From Streptomyces sp. BK340 (GTDB lineage: Bacteria > Actinomycetota > Actinomycetes > Streptomycetales > Streptomycetaceae), in NCBI RefSeq assembly GCF_007827595.1, contig NZ_VISR01000030.1, forward strand, positions 94,290 through 158,289: a stretch of DNA of 64,000 nt. The letters are read 5' to 3'. Both the position numbers and the translations under genes were made by a program. Of this stretch, positions 36,493 through 43,520 are shown piece after piece. The notes below the pieces were generated by a model, which saw only the letters and a list, made by a program, of their open reading frames with translations, was not told where the DNA came from and made no database searches. Each line of letters starts with the position of its first letter. The stretch's first letter is position 1.

Positions 36493-37449
36493 ATGACTCG
36501 GATGACCGCCCGCCTGAGCGTCACGGCGGTCGCTGCGGCGACCCCACTCCTGCTCCTGCCGTGGACGGCGGGGTCCGCCCAGGCGCACGGCGCCCCGACG
36601 GACCCGGTCAGCCGGGTGTACGCCTGCTCGCCCGAGGGCGGCAGCGCGAACCGGTCGGCGGCCTGTCGCGCGGCGATCGACGCGAACGGCGCCCCGTTCA
36701 CCGCGTGGGACAACCTGCGCGTGGCGGGGGTGAACGGCCGGGACCGGCAGGTGATTCCGGACGGCAGGCTGTGCAGCGGAAACCTGCCCGCCTACCGGGG
36801 CCTCGATCTGGCCCGGCGGGACTGGCCCGCGACCCGGCTGACGCCCGGCGGCGGACTGACGATGACGTACGCCTCGACGATCGCGCACACGGGCACCTTC
36901 AGGCTGTACCTCACCAAGCCCGATTACGACCCGTCGAAGCCGCTGAAGTGGGCCGACCTGCCCACACGCCCGTTCGCCGAGGTCACGGACCCGCCACTGA
37001 CGAACGGGGCGTACCACATCCGGGCGACCCTGCCGTCGGACCGGACGGGCCGTCAGATGCTCTACACGATCTGGCAGAACAGCAGCACGCCGGACACGTA
37101 CTACTCGTGTTCCGACGTGGTGTTTGCAGGAGGGAGCAAGGGGGCCGGGTCGGGGACGGGCTCCGGGTCGGATTCCGGTGCCGCGAAGGCAACGGAGACC
37201 GCCACCGCCTCGCCGGCGCCGGCGAGCCCCCGTCCCGCACGGACGGGGGCTGCACAGCCGTCGTCCGGAACGCCGAACGCCGCCGAGAAGAGGGGAACTT
37301 CGGCTGGCGCCACCGATGACGGCACGCCGGTGGCCGAGGCCACCCGCGCGGACGCGGGCCCCTCGGCGCCGTTGCTGGCGGGCGGCGCGGCCGCGATGCT
37401 GGTGCTCACCGGGGGCGCCGCCCTGGTTCTGCGTCTACGCCGGCGTTGA
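36493..37449 (+). CDS. Membrane-anchored AA10 lytic polysaccharide monooxygenase
   Basis: 318 residues. A signal peptide of about 30 residues ends in SAQA, exposing His1 of the mature chain (HGAPTDPVSR), as copper-dependent LPMOs need. The second copper His is in TIAHTGTFRLYL, and the YYSCSDVVF block is the usual C-terminal end of the AA10 fold. The catalytic domain is followed by a Ser/Thr/Ala/Pro-rich linker of about 85 residues, one membrane helix and RLRRR, so the enzyme stays on the cell surface. Expected to oxidatively cleave chitin, cellulose or a cell-surface glycan. ATG 36493 chosen for its GAGGAG. Confidence 0.9.
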   Translation: MTRMTARLSVTAVAAATPLLLLPWTAGSAQAHGAPTDPVSRVYACSPEGGSANRSAACRAAIDANGAPFTAWDNLRVAGVNGRDRQVIPDGRLCSGNLPAYRGLDLARRDWPATRLTPGGGLTMTYASTIAHTGTFRLYLTKPDYDPSKPLKWADLPTRPFAEVTDPPLTNGAYHIRATLPSDRTGRQMLYTIWQNSSTPDTYYSCSDVVFAGGSKGAGSGTGSGSDSGAAKATETATASPAPASPRPARTGAAQPSSGTPNAAEKRGTSAGATDDGTPVAEATRADAGPSAPLLAGGAAAMLVLTGGAALVLRLRRR

Positions 37450-37467
37450 ACGTCGCGCCTGCGAAGG

Positions 37468-38121
37468 TCAGTTGACGTAGACCGGGACGCCCGCGTCGGT
37501 GACCGGGGCGTACTTGGCCGTGAAGTAGCCGTTCGCGAAGCACAGTGACGACCCGGAGCTCTTCGTGAACTGCTGGTTGGTGAAGGCGATGCTGCTGTCG
37601 CTGTTGTCGGCCTTACCCGTCAGGCTCGGCGCCTGGTAGACACAGGTGATGGTGCCCAGCAGGGTGCGCAGCTTCACCGTGGTCTGGATGGTGGAGCCAC
37701 TGGCCGGCGAGACGGTGAGGGTGCCGTCGGAGCCGACCGTCGCGCTGTAGGGCAGGTTGTCGACCGTGATGCTGCTGACCCCGAGCACACCGGTGACGTT
37801 GCTGGTGCAGCTGCTGCTGTTGAAGGTGTGTCCGGTGACCGACTCGGTGGCCGTACCGGGTGCGGTCGGGTTGCCTGTGACCGTGGCGGTGAACTGCGAC
37901 GACGTGCAGGTGACCCCACTGGTGCCGGTCGCGCTGGAGTAGAGCGTCGCGGTCGTGCCGGCGGCCAGCGGTGCGGTCAGGGTGTCGCCGACCGCGGCGG
38001 CGGGGCCGCCGGCGCTGCCCGTGGTGAGGACGGCGCTCCCGTCCGCGGAGGCGGGGACGGCCACGGCGACGGTGAGCGCGGTGACGGTGCCGGCGAGGGC
38101 GAGGAGGGATCGCGTGCGCAT
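37468..38121 (-). CDS. Secreted Ser/Thr-rich protein, unknown function
   Basis: 217 residues with a clear signal peptide (about residues 1-26, ending VPASADG) and a beta-rich, Ser/Thr/Gly-rich mature part containing several Cys. Similar proteins in Streptomyces are usually labelled only as signal-sequence proteins and are often found near DUF6230/DUF6114 genes, as here. The ATG has GAGG 8 nt upstream. No catalytic motif seen. It converges on the LPMO gene and is divergent from DUF6230 across a 720-bp spacer. Confidence 0.7.
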   Translation of the reverse strand: MRTRSLLALAGTVTALTVAVAVPASADGSAVLTTGSAGGPAAAVGDTLTAPLAAGTTATLYSSATGTSGVTCTSSQFTATVTGNPTAPGTATESVTGHTFNSSSCTSNVTGVLGVSSITVDNLPYSATVGSDGTLTVSPASGSTIQTTVKLRTLLGTITCVYQAPSLTGKADNSDSSIAFTNQQFTKSSGSSLCFANGYFTAKYAPVTDAGVPVYVN

Positions 38122-38844
38122 GCGGGTGCCTCATTTCTGGGGTGGGGGGCAACGTGACGTGATGTGGGGGGTGTGCGTGACGTGGGGGGTGGCGCTGTGG
38201 GGGCGGTGACGCGGAGTGGGGGGCGCGCCGTGGAGCCGGGGCTGATGCGGGGTGGGCGGGCCGCCGTCGCCGGGCCGTGACGCCTTCTCCGTACGTGACG
38301 GACCGGCGACGGCGGCACGCCGGACACCGGTCGAAGACCTCGGGGGAAGGCCTCCGACCGGGCCGGACAAGGGGCGGCCGGGCACGGACCGAGGAGGGAA
38401 GCGACCGTGCCGATGCCGCGCTGGTGCGGTGCGGTTGTCGAAAGAAGGAAGGCAGAGCGGTTACCGAGATGAAGGCCGGGAACGCGGCCGATGCCGCCCG
38501 GCGGATCCGGCGCCACGGATCCGGGGAAACCAGGGAGAGTTGTAGACCTGCTCAACCATCAACGTCAAGGCACAGAAGGGGAGTTGCTGTTCATCGGGGG
38601 CGGTCGGACACCGCTTCGGAACGCGGCTCGCCAGCACCCGCGCACATCCAACACCCTTTTTTCACAACTCCCTTGACCCCTAAAAGTAACCGGCGGTAAC
38701 TTCCTCGAAGGCTACTGCCGCGTAACGAGAAAGCCCTTGCATCCGCCGGGAGTGCGAGGAGACGTGCGCGGCAGCCGCTGTCCGCGCCAGGACAACGCGC
38801 CACTGAAGCCCAACCCGCATTGATCTATGCCCATGGGAGCAGAC
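38122..38844. other. Long divergent intergenic region, no gene seen
   Basis: About 720 bp. The left part has G-rich direct repeats of the form GTGACGTGATGTGGGGGG / GTGACGTGGGGGGT near 38150-38210. The middle (38250-38600) has open frames but no credible Streptomyces codon bias. The right end is AT-richer and holds TTGACC (38673) and the palindrome at 38684-38702 in front of DUF6230. A long untranslated leader or small RNA is possible but not shown. Confidence 0.5.
38684..38702. promoter_or_regulatory. 19-bp near-perfect palindrome in DUF6230 promoter
   Basis: AAGTAACCG-G-CGGTAACTT: 9-bp arms with one mismatched pair. It overlaps the region just downstream of a TTGACC hexamer at 38673, about 140 nt upstream of the DUF6230 start. 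Typical of a TetR-family operator; no tetR gene adjoins it. Confidence 0.55.
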
Positions 38845-39543
38845 ATGGCCTCGTCCCCGGACCTCTCGTCCGCCGACAACACCCCGGAGAACCCGGTAAG
38901 CGGTTCCCCGTCCGAAGCCCCAGCCACGCCCGGGACCGCCGCCGGCGGCGAAAGACGAGGCCGGGTACGACTGCGCAGGGCCGCTGTCATGGCGGTGCCC
39001 GCCACGATGGTCGCCGCGGGCCTCGCGGTCCTCACCGCGCAGGGTGCTCTCGGTGTGCAGTTCGCGATCTCCGGTATGCCGTTCACCGTCACCGCGACGG
39101 AACTCAACGGCACCGGCTTCGAGCAGTTCGGCGGGCTCGACAACATGGCGGACGGCAGCCCGAACGCCGGGGACACCGGTGGGCAGGTGCTCATCGTCAC
39201 CTCCGCGATCAAGAACGCCACGCTCACGAAGCTGTGCCAGAGCGTCGACCTGGGCGGCACCAACCTGAAGATCACCGCGGGTGGTGGCGAGCAGAAGGTG
39301 ACCGCCAGCGACCTCACCACCGACTCGACGGAGCTGTCGGGTGACGCGGCCTTCAACAACATCGAGATCGGCAACGACGCGAGCACGCTGAACAAGGCGA
39401 ACGCGAAGGGTCCGATCGGCGTCTTCAGCCAGCAGGCCGACACCGTGCACATCGGCAACCTGCGGCAGACCAACTACGCGACCACCGCCGGGGTGTTCAA
39501 ACTGCCGGGGCTCAAGCTGGGCTTCAGCGGCTCGGGTTGCTGA
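38845..39543 (+). CDS. DUF6230-family secreted/membrane protein
   Basis: 232 residues from ATG 38845 (GGGAG 6 nt upstream; ATGs at 38827 and 38833 are weaker). A long disordered, charged N-terminus of about 45 residues ends in RRGRVRLRR and is followed by one hydrophobic helix (about 48-72). The exported part is Asn/Thr-rich and beta-like. It matches the actinobacterial DUF6230 family, sometimes labelled cholesterol esterase without evidence. The DUF6114 gene follows 4 bp after the stop. A surface or lipid-related role is only suspected. Confidence 0.75.
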   Translation: MASSPDLSSADNTPENPVSGSPSEAPATPGTAAGGERRGRVRLRRAAVMAVPATMVAAGLAVLTAQGALGVQFAISGMPFTVTATELNGTGFEQFGGLDNMADGSPNAGDTGGQVLIVTSAIKNATLTKLCQSVDLGGTNLKITAGGGEQKVTASDLTTDSTELSGDAAFNNIEIGNDASTLNKANAKGPIGVFSQQADTVHIGNLRQTNYATTAGVFKLPGLKLGFSGSGC

Positions 39544-39547
39544 TCCG

Positions 39548-39997
39548 ATGCCGGAGCGTCCACGTCAGGGACTGAGGCCCGCCTTCCGCAGGTGGCGGGC
39601 CCGCCGGCCGTTCTGGGGCGGGCTGCTGCTGGCCCTCGGCGGCGGCGAGATCCTGCTCACCGAGAAGGCCTCGCTGAAGGTCGTGATGCACATCGGCATG
39701 CAGGGCCTGGCCGGCTATCTGCTGCCGGGGCTGATGCTGATCCTGGGTCTGCTGATCCTCTTCAACCCCTCCCAGCGGCTCTTCTACTCCGTCACCGGCG
39801 TTCTGCTCTCCCTGGGCACCTGGCTCACTTCCAACCTGGGCGGCTTCTTCGTCGGCCTCCTCCTCGGCGTCACCGGCAGCTGCCTCGCCTTCGGCTGGCT
39901 CCCCGACCAGGAGCCCCGGACGAGCCGCCGCGGACGCCGCCAGGAGGCCAGGACCACGGGTCGGAGCCTTGGGGAAGGAGCAGGGGAACCGGCCTGA
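39548..39997 (+). CDS. DUF6114-family membrane protein
   Basis: 149 residues with four membrane helices between about residues 20 and 118 (FWGGLLLALGGGEILL is the first), basic ends, and a disordered C-terminus. Genes of this family nearly always follow DUF6230 genes, as here with a 4-bp gap, so the two very likely form one membrane assembly. Function unknown. Confidence 0.75.
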   Translation: MPERPRQGLRPAFRRWRARRPFWGGLLLALGGGEILLTEKASLKVVMHIGMQGLAGYLLPGLMLILGLLILFNPSQRLFYSVTGVLLSLGTWLTSNLGGFFVGLLLGVTGSCLAFGWLPDQEPRTSRRGRRQEARTTGRSLGEGAGEPA

Positions 39998-40613
39998 TTT
40001 CGACGCCCGACCACCCACGGCCGGATCCGATCCTCGGCAATGATCGACGCATGAACGAGATCGTGCTGATGTCGGATCCGAAGATCGCGGCCGTCCCGGT
40101 GGCCGACTGCGGTGAACCGCTCGTGGACGTACGGCAGCGGGGCCTCGCCGTCGACCCCCGCAAAGCCGATGACTCGGGGGCGTTCGCGCATCTGCGGGAA
40201 GGGGTGCTGACCCGGCTCCTCAAGGCTCAGGAACTGCTGCCGGAGGGCATACGGCTGCTGTTCGTCGAGGGGTACCGGCCACCCGCACTGCAGGCCCACT
40301 ACTTCGAGGGGTATGCCGGCGAGCTGCGCGGCGACAACCCGGACTGGTCGCCGGCGCAGGTCCGGGATGCCGCGAGCCGGTACGTGTCGCCGCCGGAGAT
40401 CGCGCCGCACGGCGCCGGCGCCGCGGTCGACCTCACCCTCGTCACCGCCGACGGGCGGGAGCTCGACATGGGCACCCGGCTGAACGCAAGCCCGGAGGAG
40501 AGTGCGGGCGCCTGCTACACGGACGCCGAGAACGTCGGCGCGAGGGCACGTGCCAACCGGCGGATCCTCGGGGACGCCCTGACCGCCGCGGGCCTGGTGA
40601 ACTACCCCACCGA

Positions 40614-40619
40614 GTGGTG
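40614..40619. repeat. Left copy of the 6-bp recombination core GTGGTG
   Basis: This hexamer is repeated at 48954-48959. Joining the two flanks through one copy restores the dipeptidase reading frame exactly. One preceding A is also shared but fits the right-end inverted repeat. Confidence 0.85.
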
Positions 40620-40643
40620 TTCCCAGTCAAGTTCTTGTGTTCA
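40620..40643. repeat. Left terminal inverted repeat of the transposon
   Basis: TTCCC, 11 bp, then TGTGTTCA. Its partner at 48930-48953 has the same two blocks at the same spacing in inverted orientation; 15 of 24 positions agree. It is probably a recombinase-binding arm. Confidence 0.75.
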
Positions 40644-40795
40644 GCTTCCCAGGCTGAATGAGTGACTCTCTTGGGTCGCGCCGTGGTGCGCTCCGTGCAT
40701 GGTTGGTGACGATCAGGCGCCTTGGATGTACCTCGGAGGGTGAGGCGGAGTCCCGTCCGTGAATGTGCCGAACACTCGTGAAACCCCCGTTTCGG

Positions 40796-41779
40796 CTACT
40801 GCTCGCCTGCGCCGGCCCCCGACGCCTCCATGAGCACCTCTCCCGCCGCCGTCCGGACGTACAGCACCGACCGCCCTGCCCGCCGCCGCTCCACCAGTCC
40901 CGCGTCCAGCAGGACCTTGAGATGCCCCCCGACCGACCCCAGCGCCTGCCCAGTCATGGCGACCAGCTGGGTCGTGCTCATCGGAGTTCCGAGCAGCGCC
41001 AGGAGGCCAGCGCGTGCGGTCCCGATGAGCGCTCGGAGCCCGGCTGGGACGGGGCGCCGGTCGTGGTCCTCGGCGAGCACCCCGAGGCACGGGTAGACGA
41101 CGGCGTACCGTTCCTTTCCCTCCCACGACACCCAGCTGGTCTTCGGTGTGACCGGCATGAACAACAGCTCAGCCCCGGCGGTGATCTCCCGCGGCGGATA
41201 CGCGAGCGGGTTGACCTGGAACCGGCTCTCCCCGAGCCACCGCGTCCCCGGCTTCAGCGAGTCAAGCACCGCCGCCCAGCCTCCCTGGTTGACCCGCGCG
41301 GTCCGGGCAGCCATGTCGGCCTCCATGATGCGCCGGCGGCGTTCCCAGTCCGGGCGTACGGCCTCCTCCCAGACATTCGTCAGGAGCCGGGTCGCCAGCT
41401 CGGGCAGGTCGTCCCGCTCCAGGGCAGCGGGGAGCGGGCCACGGAGGGACACCCGGAGGTCGGCCCGCGCCTCCCTGGCATCGGTCGCCCGCACCCGGGT
41501 CACGGTCCCCTCGAAGCTCTCACCGGCGCACGAGGTGGGACAGAAGAAGTCGGCGATCCAGGAGGTGCCGATGGCCGCCTGGACGAACGGCGCGGCCGCC
41601 GGGTCGGCCGCCAGGTACGCGCGGTATCCGGGCAGGTGGGTACGGAGCCATGCCTCCTCGCCCGGGTGGGCGCCGGTCCCCGCGTACAGCAGTCTCAGGC
41701 TCGCGAAGGTCTCGGCGAACGGCGAGAGCACGAACCGGCTGCGGGCGAGGGTGTCGGTGTTGATCTGCCACAAGCCCAT
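40796..41779 (-). CDS. ArsR-type regulator with N-terminal DUF5937-like domain
   Basis: 327 residues from ATG 41779. The N-terminal two thirds (about residues 1-240) resemble the DUF5937 domain found in front of ArsR-type helix-turn-helix domains in actinobacteria. The C-terminal winged helix is LLALLGTPMSTTQLVAMTG with recognition helix ALGSVGGHLKVLLDAGLV. It lacks the Cys metal site of classical ArsR, so it more likely senses an organic ligand. It is divergent from the MFS exporter gene (67 bp apart) and should repress it. It is the cargo regulator at the left end of the transposon. Confidence 0.8.
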   Translation of the reverse strand: MGLWQINTDTLARSRFVLSPFAETFASLRLLYAGTGAHPGEEAWLRTHLPGYRAYLAADPAAAPFVQAAIGTSWIADFFCPTSCAGESFEGTVTRVRATDAREARADLRVSLRGPLPAALERDDLPELATRLLTNVWEEAVRPDWERRRRIMEADMAARTARVNQGGWAAVLDSLKPGTRWLGESRFQVNPLAYPPREITAGAELLFMPVTPKTSWVSWEGKERYAVVYPCLGVLAEDHDRRPVPAGLRALIGTARAGLLALLGTPMSTTQLVAMTGQALGSVGGHLKVLLDAGLVERRRAGRSVLYVRTAAGEVLMEASGAGAGEQ

Positions 41780-41846
41780 GACCACGACCTTTCGCGTGTC
41801 GCCGAAACAATACACATGGCCTCGGGGCGATCGGAGACTGCGGCAC

Positions 41847-43067
41847 ATGCGCAGCTACAGATCCCTGTTCCGCACCACGGAGTTCACCCCGTTCCTGCTC
41901 TCCTTCGCCGCCTTCGCCGCGGCCCAGACGGTCGGCGGACTGGCCCTCGGCACGCTGGTCTTCCGGGCCACCGGCTCCCCGTTCCTGTCGGCGGTGAGCA
42001 TGTTCGGGCCGCAGCTGGCGCAGTTGCTGGGCGGCGCGTTCCTGCTCTCGGGTTCCGACCGGCTGCCGCCGCGCGCGGTCCTGTCCGTCCTAGCCCTCGC
42101 CTTCGCGGCCGCGACCGCGGTCCTTGCGCTGCCCGGTCTGCCGGTCTGGGCCGTCTTCGCCGTCGTGCTCCTGCAGGGCCTGGTCGCGTCGCTGGGCGGC
42201 GGAGTGCGCGGCGGACTGCTCAACGAGATTCTGCCCAAGGACGGCTATGTCCTGGGGCGTTCGGTGTTCAACATGCTCTGGGGCCTGACACAGATGGCCG
42301 GTTTCGCGACGGGCGGCGCACTCCTCGCACTGCTCTCCCCGCGAAACTGCCTGCTCCTCGCGGCGGCGCTGTACGGGCTGTCCGCCCTCGTTACCCGCCT
42401 CGGCCTGACCGCCCGCCCGCCGCGCTCCGCCGGCCGCCCGTCCCTCTCGGCGACCTGGCACACCAACGCCCTGCTGTGGTCGTCGCGCTCCCGCCGCCTG
42501 ACGTACCTGGGTCTGTGGGTGCCCAACGGCCTGATCGTCGGCAGCGATTCGCTCTACGTTTCCTATGCCCCAGAAGCCGCCGGCATGCTGTACGCGTTCG
42601 GTGCGCTGGGCATGCTCCTGGGCGACCTGACGGTGGGCCGCCTGGTGCCGCCGGCGGTGCGCCCGCGTCTCGCGACGCCTCTGCGTCTGCTCCTCGCCGT
42701 TCCTTATCTGTTCTTTGTACTGCGGCCAGGAGTGATGGTGTCGGCCGTGGCTGTCACCACGGCCTCCGTGGGGTTCGCCGCGAGCCTGGTCCTGCAGGAA
42801 CGCCTGATGTCGCTCACGCCCGACAAACTCTCGGGTCAGGCCCTCGGGCTGCACGCCACCGGTATGGCCGCATTCCAGGGCATCGGCGCTGTCCTCGCGG
42901 GAGCGCTAGCTCAACTGGCCTCCCCAGCCATGGCGATGACGCTGATGGCGGCCTCCTCGATCGCCGTGACACTAGCCCTCGCAGTGCTGGGACGGCACGG
43001 GGAACAGAAGGCAGCCGAAACAGGCGCGCGCTTGGACGTCCGGCCGAAACCCGTCGCCACGGACTAG
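41847..43067 (+). CDS. MFS exporter, transposon cargo
   Basis: 406 residues, about 12 membrane helices, beginning MRSYRSLFRTTEFTPFLLS. The sequence is of the drug-efflux type without soluble additions. The region LYVSYAPEAAGMLYAFGALG is the usual start of the second half. No ribosome-binding site is obvious in front of ATG 41847. It is controlled presumably by the divergent ArsR-type gene. As the only non-mobility function in the element it is likely the selectable trait, for example export of an antibiotic; the substrate is unknown. Confidence 0.85.
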   Translation: MRSYRSLFRTTEFTPFLLSFAAFAAAQTVGGLALGTLVFRATGSPFLSAVSMFGPQLAQLLGGAFLLSGSDRLPPRAVLSVLALAFAAATAVLALPGLPVWAVFAVVLLQGLVASLGGGVRGGLLNEILPKDGYVLGRSVFNMLWGLTQMAGFATGGALLALLSPRNCLLLAAALYGLSALVTRLGLTARPPRSAGRPSLSATWHTNALLWSSRSRRLTYLGLWVPNGLIVGSDSLYVSYAPEAAGMLYAFGALGMLLGDLTVGRLVPPAVRPRLATPLRLLLAVPYLFFVLRPGVMVSAVAVTTASVGFAASLVLQERLMSLTPDKLSGQALGLHATGMAAFQGIGAVLAGALAQLASPAMAMTLMAASSIAVTLALAVLGRHGEQKAAETGARLDVRPKPVATD

Positions 43068-43083
43068 AGTTATGTCTGCTATG

Positions 43084-43102
43084 GGGCCGCCAACGGCGGG
43101 GA
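43084..43102. terminator. Short hairpin between MFS and TnpC-like genes
   Basis: CCGCC-AAC-GGCGG within a G-rich run between two convergent genes. Stem of 5 bp only, so it is a weak call. Confidence 0.3.
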
Positions 43103-43112
43103 GGTCGTGCAG

Positions 43113-43520
43113 TCACTCTTCCGGCGAGTGGAGGGGGACGACATTGTCCGGAGCCCCTTCCAAGGACCTCTCCTTGCTCTGCAGAGTGAGAACAGCGTTT
43201 GCGAGCGCGAGTTGAGCGACTTGGTGTCGGAGGGCTGCGATTTCGGCCTTCTGCGCGGCAACCGTCTCTTTGAGGTCGGAGACAGTCTTTCGAAGTCGCT
43301 TCTCTGATTCGGGTACTTGCTTCGTCTCTGTGCGGACGCGCTCGTAGAACTCGTGCTTCAGATCGGCATGGCGCTTCTGGAGGGCCATGCGGTGAACACC
43401 GGCCTCGGCCGCGAGAGCAACGACGGTCAGCGCGCCGTCGGAGGCTGTGGGCTGGCCGGTGAGGAGCCGATCGATGGCGGCGCGGATGCGTGCGCGCTCG
43501 TCGGAGGATCGCTCGGTCAT
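43113..43520 (-). CDS. TnpC-like small coiled-coil protein (DUF6262)
   Basis: 135 residues. A short N-terminal helical part, TVVALAAEAGVHRMALQKRH, looks like a helix-turn-helix. It is followed by a coiled coil from about residue 70 to 115 (heptads in LRKTVSDLKETVAAQKAEIAAL). This is the organisation of TnpC of Tn554 and of DUF6262 proteins, which accompany recombinase pairs and influence the orientation or efficiency of insertion. Its ATG overlaps the stop of the third recombinase gene as ATGA. It is the last gene of the four-gene mobility operon. Confidence 0.8.
   Translation of the reverse strand: MTERSSDERARIRAAIDRLLTGQPTASDGALTVVALAAEAGVHRMALQKRHADLKHEFYERVRTETKQVPESEKRLRKTVSDLKETVAAQKAEIAALRHQVAQLALANAVLTLQSKERSLEGAPDNVVPLHSPEE

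Larger units (their letters stand above)
40051..40665 (+). pseudogene. D-alanyl-D-alanine dipeptidase (VanX/M15D), 5' part cut by transposon
   Basis: The first 189 codons are intact: RLLFVEGYRPPALQAHYF and the zinc motif PHGAGAAVDLTL (His and Asp ligands seven apart). The chain reaches VNYPTEW, holding the catalytic Glu, and then runs into the element, adding 14 foreign residues (CSQSSSCVQLPRLN before the last Glu) and stopping at 40665. The third zinc ligand, the His of E-W-W-H, is lost, so the product cannot be an active dipeptidase. The 3' part is at 48954-49041. The intact enzyme would hydrolyse D-Ala-D-Ala, for peptidoglycan turnover or, in vancomycin-type resistance, to deplete the drug target. 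Confidence 0.93.

Noticed and set aside
38460..38600. Possible cyclic-di-AMP riboswitch or other leader RNA before DUF6230
   Set aside because: Some G-rich helices and GGAAACC are present, but I could not fit the conserved core of any known riboswitch.
38277..38699. Possible 140-residue protein in the DUF6230 spacer
   Set aside because: Arg/Gly/Ser-rich with no Streptomyces codon bias and no ribosome-binding site.
40051..40665. Dipeptidase as a complete 204-residue gene
   Set aside because: The last 15 residues do not resemble the family and the true C-terminus is found intact at 48954-49041.
40780..40793. GAAAC-N4-GTTTC as terminator of the ArsR-type gene
   Set aside because: Stem of only 5 bp with two A-T pairs or more; too weak to call.
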